Assembly (NCBI RefSeq): GCF_900156675.1 | Contig: NZ_FTOH01000003.1 | Span: 62,001-126,000, forward strand | Length of the DNA: 64,000 bases | From: Thalassolituus maritimus | GTDB taxonomy: Bacteria > Pseudomonadota > Gammaproteobacteria > Pseudomonadales > Oceanobacteraceae | Direction: 5' to 3' | Part shown: positions 33,322 through 42,296 of the stretch, piece by piece | How positions within the stretch are numbered: position 1 is the stretch's first letter | Layout of the letters: the number at the start of each line of letters is the position of its first letter | The notes under the pieces: generated by a model | Seen by the model: only the letters and a program-made list of their open reading frames with translations | Databases searched by the model: none | Told to the model about the DNA's origin: nothing | Made by a program: the position numbers and the translations under genes

Positions 33322-33894
33322 ATGACGAATATGCCCCTACATGATCTGTTGTCGATGAAGCATCAACAGTTGACCCCCAGACAGATTCCTCAGCCTGACC
33401 TTGCTGAGGCCGGTGTCTTGCTTGCTCTTACCGATGAGCCTTCTCCGAATGTTCTTCTCACACGCCGGGCCGCACATCTGTCTTCTCACAAGGGGGAAGT
33501 GGCCTTTCCTGGTGGTAAACGAGACCCGGAGGACGACAGCATTGTAGCCACGGCACTTCGCGAGGCGCATGAGGAGGTGGCTCTGCACCCAGCGGATGTT
33601 ACCGTCATCGGGGAGCTTGATCAGGTGGTCAGTCGTTTTGGGTATCTGGTGACTCCGGTTCTGGCGATTATTCCGCCTGGGCTTCAGCATGTGGCCAGCC
33701 CCGATGAATTGGATGCAGTATTCGAGGTGCCGCTGTCGTTGTTCACTCAGCCACCCAGTCGCTATTTTGAACGCGGGAGTATTCGCTTACCGAGCTACGA
33801 TTTCGAGGACTTTCATATATGGGGGTTAACCGCCATGATGATTGCCGAATTTATGAATAACTTCTGGGATACGGATATCAGTCTCAAATACTGA
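33322..33894 (+). CDS. Nudix hydrolase, CoA pyrophosphatase (NudL-like)
   Basis: A 190-residue Nudix protein with the CoA-specific motif LSSHKGEVAFPGGKRDPEDDS running directly into the Nudix box (GGKRDPEDDSIVATALREAHEEVAL). The family splits CoA or oxidised CoA to phosphopantetheine and 3',5'-ADP. Other family features present are VLLTRRA before the box and the later GYLVTPVLAII. It is monocistronic or first before the gamma-carbonic anhydrase gene 66 bp downstream. Confidence 0.9.
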   Translation: MTNMPLHDLLSMKHQQLTPRQIPQPDLAEAGVLLALTDEPSPNVLLTRRAAHLSSHKGEVAFPGGKRDPEDDSIVATALREAHEEVALHPADVTVIGELDQVVSRFGYLVTPVLAIIPPGLQHVASPDELDAVFEVPLSLFTQPPSRYFERGSIRLPSYDFEDFHIWGLTAMMIAEFMNNFWDTDISLKY

Positions 33895-33960
33895 TCCTGT
33901 CGTCCCGGACATCTGAACCGCCTGTCGAGGTTCATCACTCGTCAGAACAAGAGGTACGTT

Positions 33961-34485
33961 ATGTTTTACCGAATCGATGACCGAACTCCAGAAAAGAAAG
34001 AGGGGGTATTTGTCGCCAGCAATGCAACGGTTATCGGCAGTTGTGTTCTGTGTGAGGAATCGAGCATCTGGTTCAACGCTGTGCTGCGCGGTGACAACGA
34101 TGTTATTACAGTGGGGCCCCAGTCAAATGTTCAGGATGGTGCGGTTCTACACACGGATTCAGGCATTCCTCTGACTTTGGGTAAGGGGGTGACTGTTGGT
34201 CATAATGCCATGCTGCACGGGTGCGATATCGGCGATTATTCGTTGATTGGTATTGGTGCTGTGATTCTGAACAAAGCTCGTATCGGTAAGCACTGCATTA
34301 TTGGCGCCAACGCTCTGGTTCCTGAGGGCATGGATATTCCTGATGGTTCTCTCGTGGTGGGGTCTCCAGCGGTCATAAAGCGAGAGTTAACTGATATGCA
34401 GAAGAAACTATTGGAAGCGAGCGCCGCGCATTACGTGCAGAACGCTGAGCGTTATACGAGCACTCTGGAAGAAGTTGATTTATGA
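33961..34485 (+). CDS. Gamma-carbonic-anhydrase family protein (YrdA-like)
   Basis: A 174-residue left-handed beta-helix protein with hexapeptide repeats. Candidate zinc ligands His64 (DGAVLHTD), His81 and His86 ([14 protein letters not shown]) are at family positions, and NVQDG and [15 protein letters not shown] are typical. Relatives include YrdA and CaiE; carbonic anhydrase activity is not guaranteed. GAGGTACGTT precedes the ATG. It overlaps the DUF1289 gene by four bases. Confidence 0.9.
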   Translation: MFYRIDDRTPEKKEGVFVASNATVIGSCVLCEESSIWFNAVLRGDNDVITVGPQSNVQDGAVLHTDSGIPLTLGKGVTVGHNAMLHGCDIGDYSLIGIGAVILNKARIGKHCIIGANALVPEGMDIPDGSLVVGSPAVIKRELTDMQKKLLEASAAHYVQNAERYTSTLEEVDL

Positions 34486-34697
34486 CGGACACAAACGAAA
34501 CGCCGCTCAGATCACCTTGTGTCAGTATCTGTGCTCTTGATGAAAATAATGTCTGTCTGGGCTGCTACCGCACCGGTCAGGAAATCACAGACTGGGGCAG
34601 CATGACGAATGACCAGCGTCGCGAGGTGATGCAGTTAGTCGGCGAGCGGGAGCGCGCGGCAATGAATTTTTTTAGTGTGGATACTTCAGCAGAATAG
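34482..34697 (+). CDS. DUF1289 cysteine-rich protein
   Basis: A 71-residue protein with the DUF1289 pattern Cys13-x3-Cys17-x7-Cys25-x2-Cys28 ([20 protein letters not shown]) followed by [17 protein letters not shown]. The four cysteines probably bind a metal or Fe-S cluster. Function is unknown. Its ATG overlaps the upstream stop (ATGA), so expression is coupled to the gamma-carbonic anhydrase-like protein, a common pairing with small conserved genes. Confidence 0.88.
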   Translation: MTDTNETPLRSPCVSICALDENNVCLGCYRTGQEITDWGSMTNDQRREVMQLVGERERAAMNFFSVDTSAE

Positions 34698-34739
34698 TCT
34701 CTCCGTACTACGCACATTTAACAGATTTGGATTGATATT

Positions 34740-35936
34740 ATGACCACGATTGGTACTCCGTTCTCACCTTCGGCAACCCGCGTCCTTCTCTGTGGCTCGG
34801 GAGAGCTCGGAAAAGAAGTCGCTATTGAACTGCAGCGGCTCGGCTGTGAGGTTATTGCTGTCGACCGCTACGCCAATGCGCCTGCTATGCAGGTGGCTGA
34901 TCGTAGCCATGTTATTTCAATGCTCGACGGCAATGCTCTCCGTGAGGTGATTGAGAGTGAAAAGCCTGCTCTGATTGTTCCTGAAATTGAAGCCATTGCG
35001 ACAGATACTCTGGCTGAACTGGAGTCAGAAGGATTTAACGTGGTTCCGACTGCGCGTGCGACTCAGCTGACCATGAACCGCGAAGGTATTCGCCGGCTCG
35101 CGGCCGAAACCTTAGAAGTACCAACATCTTCGTATCAGTTCGCCGCTTCCGAAGAAGAGTACGAGGCTGCGGTAAAGTCCATCGGACTGCCATGTCTGGT
35201 GAAGCCGATTATGAGCTCCTCAGGCAAAGGCCAGAGTTTTGTTAAATCAGAAGATCAGATTAAAGCCGCCTGGGATTACGCTCAGGAAGGTGGACGTGCT
35301 GGTAAAGGTAAAGTCATCGTTGAGGGTTTTGTCGACTTCGATTTTGAAATCACTCTGTTGACGATCCGACATGATGATGGCGCTGGCAATACCGTTACGA
35401 GCTTCTGTGATCCTATCGGGCATCGCCAGGAAGATGGCGATTATCAGGAGTCCTGGCAGCCGCAGGCAATGACGGATGCCGCTTTAGGAAAAGCAAAGCA
35501 GATTGCAGAGAAGGTCACGTCAGAACTCGGTGGTCGGGGTCTGTTTGGTGTCGAACTGTTTGTGAAAGGTGACGAAGTTATCTTCAGTGAAGTGTCTCCA
35601 CGTCCGCACGATACTGGGCTGGTGACTCTGATCTCTCAGGATCTCTCTGAGTTCGCTCTGCATGCGAGAGCAATCCTTGGTTTGCCGATTCCGAATATCG
35701 TGCAGACTGGGCCTTCAGCGTCTTCGGTTTTGCTGGTGGCCGGTGAATCGACCAATATGCAATTTGGTAACCTGACCGCCGCACTGAGCCGACCAGATAC
35801 TCAGGTACGTTTATTTGGTAAGCCCGAAGTTGTGGGGAAACGCCGATTAGGTGTCGCTCTGGCACGTAGCCAATCTATCGAGGAAGCACGCGATACAGCG
35901 AATGCTGTGATTGCCGATATTTCTGTCACTTTATAA
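34740..35936 (+). CDS. purT: Formate-dependent phosphoribosylglycinamide formyltransferase
   Basis: A 398-residue ATP-grasp enzyme: N-terminal nucleotide fold ([22 protein letters not shown]), ATP-grasp core ([88 protein letters not shown]) and C-terminal cap. It uses formate and ATP to formylate GAR in purine synthesis, bypassing folate-dependent PurN. The 42-bp upstream gap holds no riboswitch. It precedes an unrelated SDR gene by ten bases, on the same transcript. Confidence 0.97.
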   Translation: MTTIGTPFSPSATRVLLCGSGELGKEVAIELQRLGCEVIAVDRYANAPAMQVADRSHVISMLDGNALREVIESEKPALIVPEIEAIATDTLAELESEGFNVVPTARATQLTMNREGIRRLAAETLEVPTSSYQFAASEEEYEAAVKSIGLPCLVKPIMSSSGKGQSFVKSEDQIKAAWDYAQEGGRAGKGKVIVEGFVDFDFEITLLTIRHDDGAGNTVTSFCDPIGHRQEDGDYQESWQPQAMTDAALGKAKQIAEKVTSELGGRGLFGVELFVKGDEVIFSEVSPRPHDTGLVTLISQDLSEFALHARAILGLPIPNIVQTGPSASSVLLVAGESTNMQFGNLTAALSRPDTQVRLFGKPEVVGKRRLGVALARSQSIEEARDTANAVIADISVTL

Positions 35937-35946
35937 GGACGAAACC

Positions 35947-36804
35947 ATGAAAACAGCACTCATTACCGGAGGCAGCGCTGGCCTTGGCAAGATCACTTCT
36001 GAGACTCTGGCAGGTCTTGGCTACCGGGTAGTGATTGCTGCGCGAGATGAAGTAAAAGGCCAGAGAGTGGTGCGAGAAATATTGGAAAAACATCCCTCCG
36101 CAGACGTCGAATTCGCTCAGGTGGACATGGCTGACTATACGAGTGTCGCTGAGTTTGCAGAAGCTATCGGCTCCCGATTTGATCAGATTGATCGTTTGAT
36201 ACTTAATGCAGGTTTGTTTACCTCGTCGATCCGGAAGAACGATGCAGGCCATGAATATATGTTTGCGGCCACGCACATGGGACATTTCCTACTGACTCAC
36301 AAGTTAATGCCTCTGCTTAAGCGTTCTGATGATCCCCGCCTGATCGTAACCAGTTCTGTCGCTCATTGGGTTGGTAATATTCTCGATTTTAATGCGACCA
36401 TCACGAATCCACCGCGAGGCGACCGCTTCCTGTTGAAGCAATTCCTGCTGTATGGACGCTCTAAACTAGCCAATATCCTGTTCGTTAACGGTCTTGAAAA
36501 GCACCTGAAGGACAGCAATGTAAAAGTATTTTCTTTTCATCCAGGTGGGGTGAAAACCGAGTTTTACAGGCAGTTTCCTGATTTGTTTGTGAAGCTGTTT
36601 TTCCCATTTCTTATTTCTGAACGAAAGGGTGCTGACACGCAGATATTTCTGGCGACGGATGATTCAAAGAGCCGGAACGGTGGATATTGGTGTCGCAGAA
36701 AACCAGGTATCAGAAGCCGGTCATCGCGTAGTGAAAAGCTTACGGATGACCTCTGGGACTTCAGTAAAGAGGTTTTTGGTATTTCTACTTTCGGTGAGTC
36801 ATAA
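35947..36804 (+). CDS. Short-chain dehydrogenase/reductase (retinol-dehydrogenase-like)
   Basis: A 285-residue SDR: TGGSAGLG at 7-14, DRLILNAG, IVTSSVAHW (catalytic Ser region), YGRSKLAN (Tyr-x3-Lys) and FSFHPGGVKTEF. It uses NAD(P)H on an unidentified alcohol or carbonyl substrate. The C-terminal tail (GGYWCRRKPGIRSRSS to LWDFSKEVFG) matches the usual end of the retinol-dehydrogenase-like group in this frame, so no frameshift is needed. ATG 35947 is ten bases after purT, with AAGGACG before it. Its stop overlaps the convergent diguanylate cyclase gene. Confidence 0.88.
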   Translation: MKTALITGGSAGLGKITSETLAGLGYRVVIAARDEVKGQRVVREILEKHPSADVEFAQVDMADYTSVAEFAEAIGSRFDQIDRLILNAGLFTSSIRKNDAGHEYMFAATHMGHFLLTHKLMPLLKRSDDPRLIVTSSVAHWVGNILDFNATITNPPRGDRFLLKQFLLYGRSKLANILFVNGLEKHLKDSNVKVFSFHPGGVKTEFYRQFPDLFVKLFFPFLISERKGADTQIFLATDDSKSRNGGYWCRRKPGIRSRSSRSEKLTDDLWDFSKEVFGISTFGES

Positions 36805-38601
36805 CGGGACGTTGGTCGACTCAGGGCTGCAGATCTGATCTCTTCCTTGTGATTTGGCCTGATACAGAAGTTCATCGGCTGCCTTAAGCAGAGTATCTGT
36901 TTCGTCCGAGCTACCTGGTTGGCGTGCAATTACTCCAATGCTCGCGGTCACTCTGATGCTGTGACCAGAGACGGAGACAGGTACTTCTCTTATCAGGGAC
37001 AGAAGAGTCTGCGCTGCTGCGCGAGCGGTGGAGAGATCTTCATCGGCCATCAGAATAATAAATTCTTCACCGCCATATCGGGCACAGACTGCATCAAAAT
37101 TTTTAGCAACTGACTGAATACGGTTAGCGATATCGATCAGGCAGGCGTCACCTGCGGGATGGCCGTAGTGGTCGTTAATGGCTTTGAAGTGGTCTATATC
37201 TAACAATATCAGGCTTAACGAAGATCCGTCATAGGTAGCGTCCTGATGAAGTCGCTGAAATTCCTGGTCGAAGTGGCGTCGGTTAAACAGGCCCGTCAGC
37301 GGATCGGTGATACTCGCCTGATGCAGTTGTTCGTTCGTTTTCTCCAGCTCAACTGTTCTTTCGCGCACTAACACATCCAGTTTTTTATTCAGCTTTTGCT
37401 GTGTTTGCAGCAACTCCGCATTGCTCAGGCGCACGGCCAGCTCGGCCTTATGCCTCTTGTGCTGTTCCCAGCGCATACGTTGAGAAAGTAATAGTGCGTA
37501 GAAAATGGCCATGATAGTAAAGCCTACGTCGCCTGCGGAGCGGGTGACGGGTGTCGACACAATCAGACCTGTTTTTTCTAATATTGTGATGCCCATTCCT
37601 ATTAACAGAAATGCACTGGCGCTGAAGCCGTAATAAGCGGGCTCGTACTGATCAAGGACCCTTATAGCCTGTGAACTGATGACGACCAGAGTAGCAAAAA
37701 TGGCGTAGCCGGTAAGAAGCTTGATGGACAAAGAGTAGGGAATGTACATGGCGGCTATGGCCAGTATGACTCCGGAAGCAATAACAGCATTGAGGGCTTT
37801 AGAATACCCTGGACGGCTACGAGGCAAGTCGAGTGTCCTTTGTATGTAAAATATGCAGGACAGCGCAACGAGTGCATACGACCACGACAGAAAGTGGTTA
37901 CTGTGTCGCCGGAGGCTTTCGAATGCGTATGCGTTTATGTAGCCCTGAAAGTAAGCGAAGATGCTGACCAAAGTAATAAGGAAGGCCGAATACCAGAAAT
38001 ATGAGGGTTCTCTGAGCTGGGCAAACAGAAGCAGGTGGTAGAGGGCAATCCCCACTAATATGCCGTACATCATCATGTCGAATACGGTTGTCCGGACCGA
38101 AGATGATACGAACGCACTTTGCGCCCAAAGTGTCAGCGGTACATTGAGAGTCGCCTCGGTTTTCACACGGACAATTATCTGGTGCTCACTCATCGCAGGG
38201 AGTCGGAAATCGGCAAGCAGATGTGGATGCTGTATCTTCTGAGCACTTGCAGGGCGTGTGTCACCCAACTGATGAAGGGTCTCATTGCCTGATTCATCTT
38301 TAATATACACATCCACTTCATCGAGCAGAGGGTAGGGGAAATCGAGAATCAGGTTTTGTGTCTCGGATGAGGTATTGCGCACGGCAAAGCGGATCCAGAG
38401 GTTATCTGGGTTGAATCCGAAAGTAAGTGTATCGCGGGCGACTTCCCAGTCGGTATTCATTTGCGGACGATCTGGAGATGCCTGCAACCTGTATTCCAGC
38501 CCTCCTTCGAGGTTGTAGTGTTCGAACGAGTTTCCTGTAATGACTGTGAGTGCCTGCGTTGGCATGCAGAACAGTAATACGAGAAACAGTGTTAGTCGCA
38601 T
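36799..38601 (-). CDS. Diguanylate cyclase with 7TMR-DISM sensor
   Basis: From ATG 38601 the 600-residue protein has a signal (RLTLFLVLLFCMPTQALTV), a periplasmic 7TMR-DISM extracellular domain, seven membrane helices (roughly 180-380), a coiled coil, and a GGDEF domain with LTGLFNRRHF, LDIDHFKAINDHYGH and the active-site GGEEF. The residues before GGEEF (KNFD at the usual RxxD place) suggest that the product-inhibition site is absent. It makes cyclic di-GMP in response to an envelope signal. Longer starts at 38670 or 38643 would put polar residues before the signal peptide. Confidence 0.9.
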   Translation of the reverse strand: MRLTLFLVLLFCMPTQALTVITGNSFEHYNLEGGLEYRLQASPDRPQMNTDWEVARDTLTFGFNPDNLWIRFAVRNTSSETQNLILDFPYPLLDEVDVYIKDESGNETLHQLGDTRPASAQKIQHPHLLADFRLPAMSEHQIIVRVKTEATLNVPLTLWAQSAFVSSSVRTTVFDMMMYGILVGIALYHLLLFAQLREPSYFWYSAFLITLVSIFAYFQGYINAYAFESLRRHSNHFLSWSYALVALSCIFYIQRTLDLPRSRPGYSKALNAVIASGVILAIAAMYIPYSLSIKLLTGYAIFATLVVISSQAIRVLDQYEPAYYGFSASAFLLIGMGITILEKTGLIVSTPVTRSAGDVGFTIMAIFYALLLSQRMRWEQHKRHKAELAVRLSNAELLQTQQKLNKKLDVLVRERTVELEKTNEQLHQASITDPLTGLFNRRHFDQEFQRLHQDATYDGSSLSLILLDIDHFKAINDHYGHPAGDACLIDIANRIQSVAKNFDAVCARYGGEEFIILMADEDLSTARAAAQTLLSLIREVPVSVSGHSIRVTASIGVIARQPGSSDETDTLLKAADELLYQAKSQGRDQICSPESTNVPL

Positions 38602-38764
38602 ATCGGGATAGTCCAGTGACGGAAGATTGAGGTAGTCAGTCATGTGTGTCAGCGAGTATGTCGTTTCCAAGCCGTTCTACTCATAAAAAACCCGCTGTAA
38701 CAAGGTAGTTCAGAAATGTAGAATGCGCAGCATAGGCTGGATAGTTAAGAGATATTTTGAGTGC

Positions 38765-38795
38765 TTGACCTGAGAGTTACTCGCAGGTTTATCGT
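38765..38795 (+). promoter_or_regulatory. MerR-type promoter of the regulator-permease operon
   Basis: A -35 TTGACC (38765-38770) and a -10 TATCGT (38790-38795) are separated by 19 bp, the over-long spacing typical of MerR-activated promoters. The spacer contains a near-perfect 21-bp dyad (38768-38788) with arms ACCTG/CAGGT and inner GAGT/ACTC. It lies 35 bp before the MerR ATG, so the regulator should control its own operon in response to a metal. Confidence 0.75.
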
Positions 38796-38830
38796 ACACT
38801 GAGTTCGAAGCTAAACAGGTGAGTGAGTGT

Positions 38831-39235
38831 ATGAAAGCGAGTGAGCTTGCGAAAAGGTTTGCCGTGAACGTGAATACCGTTCGGCATTATGTGCGGTCGG
38901 GGCTGCTGACACCCGGTAAAGATGCTTCGGGGTATCATAGTTTTGGCCACGAAGAAGTCAGGCGACTCTCGTTTATTTTGAGGGCTCGGGCGCTGGGCTT
39001 CACGCTGGATGATATCCAGCAACTGCTTTCGGATGCTACCCAGGGGCAGTCTCTTTGCCCTCATGCCCGTGAATTGATTGAGCTCAGGTTGAGAGAGGCT
39101 CAGGAAAAACTGATTAATATGCAGGCTTTGGTAAAGCGCATGGAGTCTGCGGTGGAAGAGTGGAAGAAATTACCGGACTGTTCCCCTTGTGGCGACCATA
39201 TTTGCCATCTGATTGAAGGAGGTCACTATGAGTGA
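38831..39235 (+). CDS. MerR-family metal-responsive regulator
   Basis: A 134-residue MerR protein: HTH ASELAKRFAVNVNTVRHYVRSGLLTPGKDASGYHSF at 3-38, coiled coil (about 80-112) and a metal-binding end with Cys76, Cys117, Cys120, His123 and Cys125. This layout is close to that of ZntR-type sensors (one Cys before the dimerisation helix and a Cys-rich loop after it), so Zn(II), Cd(II) or Pb(II) are likely inducers; copper or arsenic is less likely. It overlaps the permease gene by eight bases. Confidence 0.85.
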   Translation: MKASELAKRFAVNVNTVRHYVRSGLLTPGKDASGYHSFGHEEVRRLSFILRARALGFTLDDIQQLLSDATQGQSLCPHARELIELRLREAQEKLINMQALVKRMESAVEEWKKLPDCSPCGDHICHLIEGGHYE

Positions 39236-40430
39236 CGATAAGAAAAGCTGCTGCAGTGCGTCATCTCCGGCAGACACGTGCTCAGATACTTCCAGTAAGC
39301 CTGCGGCAGAAAGTACTGGTTGTTGCGCTGGTAAGCCAAAAGAGCCTGTCAGTAGCTGTTGTGGCCCCGAGGCTACTGCTAGCAGTGGTGATGCTTCCTG
39401 TTGTGCTCCCACCGACAAACAACGCCGTGACTGGATTATGTGGACCTGCTTACCGGCGGTGGTGGTGGGCTATCTGGGCTTTCTGGTCGTCGGTCATACC
39501 GAGCAGCTTCCTGATTGGCTGGGCACTATGTTCCATACCAGCTATGAAATGGTGAATGCCATGTGGTGGGGAATACTGTCAGCGGCGTTCTTCGTTGGCA
39601 TTCTCGGGCGGATTCCGCGTGAAGCGATCATGTCGGTACTCGGCAGGGGAGGCAGTAAGCGCGGTATATTCCGGGCGACGCTCGCCGGGCTGCTGCTTGA
39701 CTTGTGCAACCATGGCATCCTGATGGTCGCGATGAAGTTATATGAGCGTGGAGCGAGTATCGGACAGGTGATGGCGTTTCTTATTGCCAGCCCATGGAAT
39801 TCCCTGACACTGACACTTATTCTCGTCGGTTTGATCGGCCTGCAATGGACGTTACTGTTTATCCTTGCATCATTGGTGATCGCCTGGATCAGCGGTTGGA
39901 TTTTTGATCGCTTGTGTGACCGGGGTGTCCTGCCCGGAAACCCTAACACTGTGGAGTTTGACGACATTGCGTTCTGGCCGTCTGTGAAAGCATCCTGGAA
40001 GGAACACGACTGGCGTCCTAAGGCCTTGCTCCAGATGTTCTGGGGCGGATTGAAGGAATCCAGAATGGTGCTGAGATGGGTGGTTTTCGGCGTTGTACTG
40101 GTCGCCTTGATCCGGGCTTTTGTACCGCCCGAGAGTTTTGGCGTGTGGTTTGGGGCAAGTATGTCTGGGCTGCTATTGACCCTGCTGGCCACCACGCTCA
40201 TTGAGGTTTGTTCTGAGGGTTCAAGCCCCATCGCTGCCGACCTGTTCAATCGAGCCGGGGCACCTGGGAACGCGTTCACCTTTCTGATGGCTGGTGCAGC
40301 GACCGACTATACAGAGATTATGGCGTTGAAAGATACGACACGTAGCTGGAAGATTGCATTGTTTTTGCCTCTGGTTACGGTGCCGCAGGTTTTGGCTATC
40401 GGTTGGATTATGAACGTGGCAGGTACGTGA
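39228..40430 (+). CDS. Permease with Cys-rich N-terminus (ArsP-like, PF03773 group)
   Basis: From ATG 39228 (GGAGG six bases upstream) the 400-residue protein has a cytoplasmic N-terminus with four CC pairs in about 70 residues (CCS, CCAG, CCGP, CCAP) and then eight or so membrane helices. Conserved permease features include LLLDLCNHGILMVAMKLYERGAS with ASPWNSL, and LLLTLLATTLIEVCSEGSSPIAADLF with GAPGNAFTFLMAGAATDYTEI. The family includes ArsP, an exporter of trivalent organoarsenicals. Cotranscription with a ZntR-like MerR suggests heavy-metal export, with the Cys pairs as metal-binding donors (inference). Confidence 0.8.
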   Translation: MSDDKKSCCSASSPADTCSDTSSKPAAESTGCCAGKPKEPVSSCCGPEATASSGDASCCAPTDKQRRDWIMWTCLPAVVVGYLGFLVVGHTEQLPDWLGTMFHTSYEMVNAMWWGILSAAFFVGILGRIPREAIMSVLGRGGSKRGIFRATLAGLLLDLCNHGILMVAMKLYERGASIGQVMAFLIASPWNSLTLTLILVGLIGLQWTLLFILASLVIAWISGWIFDRLCDRGVLPGNPNTVEFDDIAFWPSVKASWKEHDWRPKALLQMFWGGLKESRMVLRWVVFGVVLVALIRAFVPPESFGVWFGASMSGLLLTLLATTLIEVCSEGSSPIAADLFNRAGAPGNAFTFLMAGAATDYTEIMALKDTTRSWKIALFLPLVTVPQVLAIGWIMNVAGT

Positions 40431-40438
40431 CACTTGCA

Positions 40439-40493
40439 GGAACTCCTGGGTAAATGGATACTCTGTATAAGTATTGAATAACTTTGGAGTTCC
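40439..40493 (+). promoter_or_regulatory. Inverted repeat that pairs with the DUF3833 gene's ribosome site
   Basis: GGAACTCC (40439-40446) is complementary to GGAGTTCC (40486-40493), 39 bases apart. The 3' arm contains the GGAG that serves as Shine-Dalgarno for the ATG at 40496. If transcribed from upstream, the RNA could hide the ribosome site; if transcription starts between the arms, the site would be free. Confidence 0.35.
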
Positions 40494-40495
40494 AT

Positions 40496-41101
40496 ATGCG
40501 CATTTCTCGTCAGCTATCTCGTTCAGGAGTGCTATCCGGGGTACTGGGGATTGCGGCAGCAGTGACTGTTGCAGGGTGCTCGAGTACTCAGGTGGATCAT
40601 GCGGCCGGGCGCTCACCAAAACTAATCCCTCAGACCTTTTTTGAAGGGAAAATCTGTGCCGATGGCGTGGTTCGTGATCGCAGTGGTGCAGAAATACGTT
40701 CGTTTAACGCACGTATCGATGCCAGCTGGGATGAGAATGGCGTCGGTACATTGGATGAGGTATTTTACTTCTATGATGAACCGGGTGCAGAAGCCAAGCG
40801 TGAAACGCGAATCTGGACCCTTACGCCAGCGAGGGAAGGTGGGCGAGAGGTACTCAGTGCCAAAGCCTCGGATGTTCCTGAGGCAACCACCATGGAGTGG
40901 GCGGGTAACGCGATTCACATGGCATACACTCTACGTTATGGTGAGCCAGGTGATACGATTGATCTGAATATGGACGACTGGATGTTTCATGTCGCTGATG
41001 GTGTGGTTGTTAATGAAACGCGCATGACCAAATTCGGCATCCATGTCGGTCAGATACTGCTGGTGATGCGTAAGGTCGATCCCGAGACACAGTGTCTGTG
41101 A
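40496..41101 (+). CDS. DUF3833 family lipoprotein
   Basis: From ATG 40496 (GGAG seven bases upstream) the 201-residue protein has a lipoprotein signal ending in VAGC. The mature part has the DUF3833 pattern: FFEGKICADGVVRDRSGAEIRSFNARI, LDEVFYFYDEPGAEAKRETRIWTLT, MEWAGNAIHMAYTLRYGEPGDTIDLNMDDWMFHVADGVVVNETRMTKFGI. It should sit in the outer membrane facing the periplasm. Function is unknown. Confidence 0.88.
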   Translation: MRISRQLSRSGVLSGVLGIAAAVTVAGCSSTQVDHAAGRSPKLIPQTFFEGKICADGVVRDRSGAEIRSFNARIDASWDENGVGTLDEVFYFYDEPGAEAKRETRIWTLTPAREGGREVLSAKASDVPEATTMEWAGNAIHMAYTLRYGEPGDTIDLNMDDWMFHVADGVVVNETRMTKFGIHVGQILLVMRKVDPETQCL

Positions 41102-41172
41102 TTATCCGCAAAACAGACTATTAGCTGGTATTTCGATAGCTACCTGATCCATTCAATACAGAGGACGTAAGT

Positions 41173-41568
41173 GTGATTGATCACCTGAGTACATATGCAC
41201 GTGACTTTCTCAAAACCAGAGATTTTTATGCGGCTGCCTTTGAGCCTTTAGGATACTCACTGCAGATGGAGTTTACTGCTACCTGGAACAAGTATTTTCC
41301 GACTCAGAGAATGTGTGCCTTTGGGCCTGAGGGAAAGCTGGTGTTCTGGGTTATTGAAGTGAAAGAGACATTTACACCACGACACGTTGCTTTCTCTGCC
41401 AAAGACCGCGTTGGGGTCGATGAGTTCTATTCTGCTGCGATGAATCAGGGAGCTGAATGCAACGGAGAGCCGGGATTACGCCCACAATACCATGAGCATT
41501 ATTACGGCGCCTTTGTGATCGACCCGGATGGCAATAACATCGAGGCAGTCTGTCACACACCAGAGTGA
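41173..41568 (+). CDS. VOC-family (glyoxalase-like) protein
   Basis: A 131-residue vicinal-oxygen-chelate protein with the paired beta-alpha-beta-beta-beta modules: IDHLSTYARDFLKTRDFYAAAFEPLGY at the start and YYGAFVIDPDGNNIEAVCHTPE at the end. His and Glu at family metal positions (His4, Glu in NNIEAV) are present. Substrate is unknown. GTG 41173 has GAGGACG upstream. Its last 16 bases overlap the convergent TetR gene. Confidence 0.85.
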   Translation: MIDHLSTYARDFLKTRDFYAAAFEPLGYSLQMEFTATWNKYFPTQRMCAFGPEGKLVFWVIEVKETFTPRHVAFSAKDRVGVDEFYSAAMNQGAECNGEPGLRPQYHEHYYGAFVIDPDGNNIEAVCHTPE

Positions 41569-42155
41569 CTGGTCATTCTCAGGATCAGCGAACTTGCAAC
41601 ATTATTCAGCCGGGTGATTTCTGTCACCCTGTCGCTTGTTTTCTCCGTCATGAAGGTTTGCAATATCAGCTCGTTAATCCCTGCAACCAGCGCCAGAGCT
41701 TCCTGTCTCGATAAGGCGTGATTCAGCTCCGCTGACGAGCGCCTCAACTTTGTCTGACTGCTGAGAAACTCCGCAAAGGTCTGACTGATCTCTCGTCTTA
41801 CTTCCAGGCCACTCTGGCCGAGAGCCGCCACCTCCACATATAAGGCGTACATAAGAGTGGGGTGTTCGGCGATGAACTGCAGATACCCGGATGTCACTTT
41901 TGTCACAGTTTGTGGCCAGTCATCAGCCGCGTCGTATGAGCTGATGATACTTTTCATAATGCGCTCGCTTGTCGTTCGAGCCAGCGCCAACAGACATTCG
42001 TCTTTGTTCGTAAAGTGCTCGTAGAAGGTGCGTCGCGATACTTTGGCACTGCTGGTGATATCAGCCAGGGTGACGTCGCGATAGCGCTTCGTCGCCATTG
42101 CATTTTCGAGTGCGGAGAGGAGCCTGTCTTTATGATCCCTGGCAGGTGCAGTCAT
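41553..42155 (-). CDS. TetR-family regulator divergent from the MpaB-like oxygenase
   Basis: A 200-residue TetR protein: N-terminal HTH (LLSALENAMATKRYRDVTLADITSSAKVSRRTFYEHFTNKDECLLAL, residues about 12-58) and a helical effector domain. It is transcribed away from the MpaB-like gene; the 141-bp space between holds two similar inverted repeats with GGTAC/GTACC arms, one covering the -35 and one just after the -10 of that gene's promoter. Repression of both genes, released by a small molecule, is the likely scheme. Confidence 0.88.
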   Translation of the reverse strand: MTAPARDHKDRLLSALENAMATKRYRDVTLADITSSAKVSRRTFYEHFTNKDECLLALARTTSERIMKSIISSYDAADDWPQTVTKVTSGYLQFIAEHPTLMYALYVEVAALGQSGLEVRREISQTFAEFLSSQTKLRRSSAELNHALSRQEALALVAGINELILQTFMTEKTSDRVTEITRLNNVASSLILRMTSHSGV

Positions 42156-42202
42156 TCGCTTTGTTCATACCGCTTATCGTAATTTCACTCAAGTATAGCG
42201 GA

Positions 42203-42254
42203 TGGTACTTGACAGTACCAGTGCTGATGGATAGGTTGGTACGCAAGAGTACCG
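42203..42254 (+). promoter_or_regulatory. Promoter and twin operators between TetR and MpaB-like genes
   Basis: Operator 1: TGGTACT-TGAC-AGTACCA (42203-42220), a perfect 7-bp inverted repeat. Operator 2: GGTACG-CAAG-AGTACC (42238-42253), with the same arms and spacing. Centres are 34 bp apart, about three helical turns. A perfect -35 TTGACA (42209-42214) and a -10-like TAGGTT (42232-42237), 17 bp apart, form the oxygenase promoter between and within the operators. Confidence 0.7.
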
Positions 42255-42296
42255 GTTGGATTTTCCAGATCTGGTGAAACTTCAGGGAAACTGTCC

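Noticed and set aside
36629-36838. Possible frameshift near the SDR C-terminus (alternative frame reads VSEAGHRVV)
   Set aside because: The main frame keeps the family's GGYW, RKP and LWDFSKEV pattern to the stop, so no frameshift is needed.
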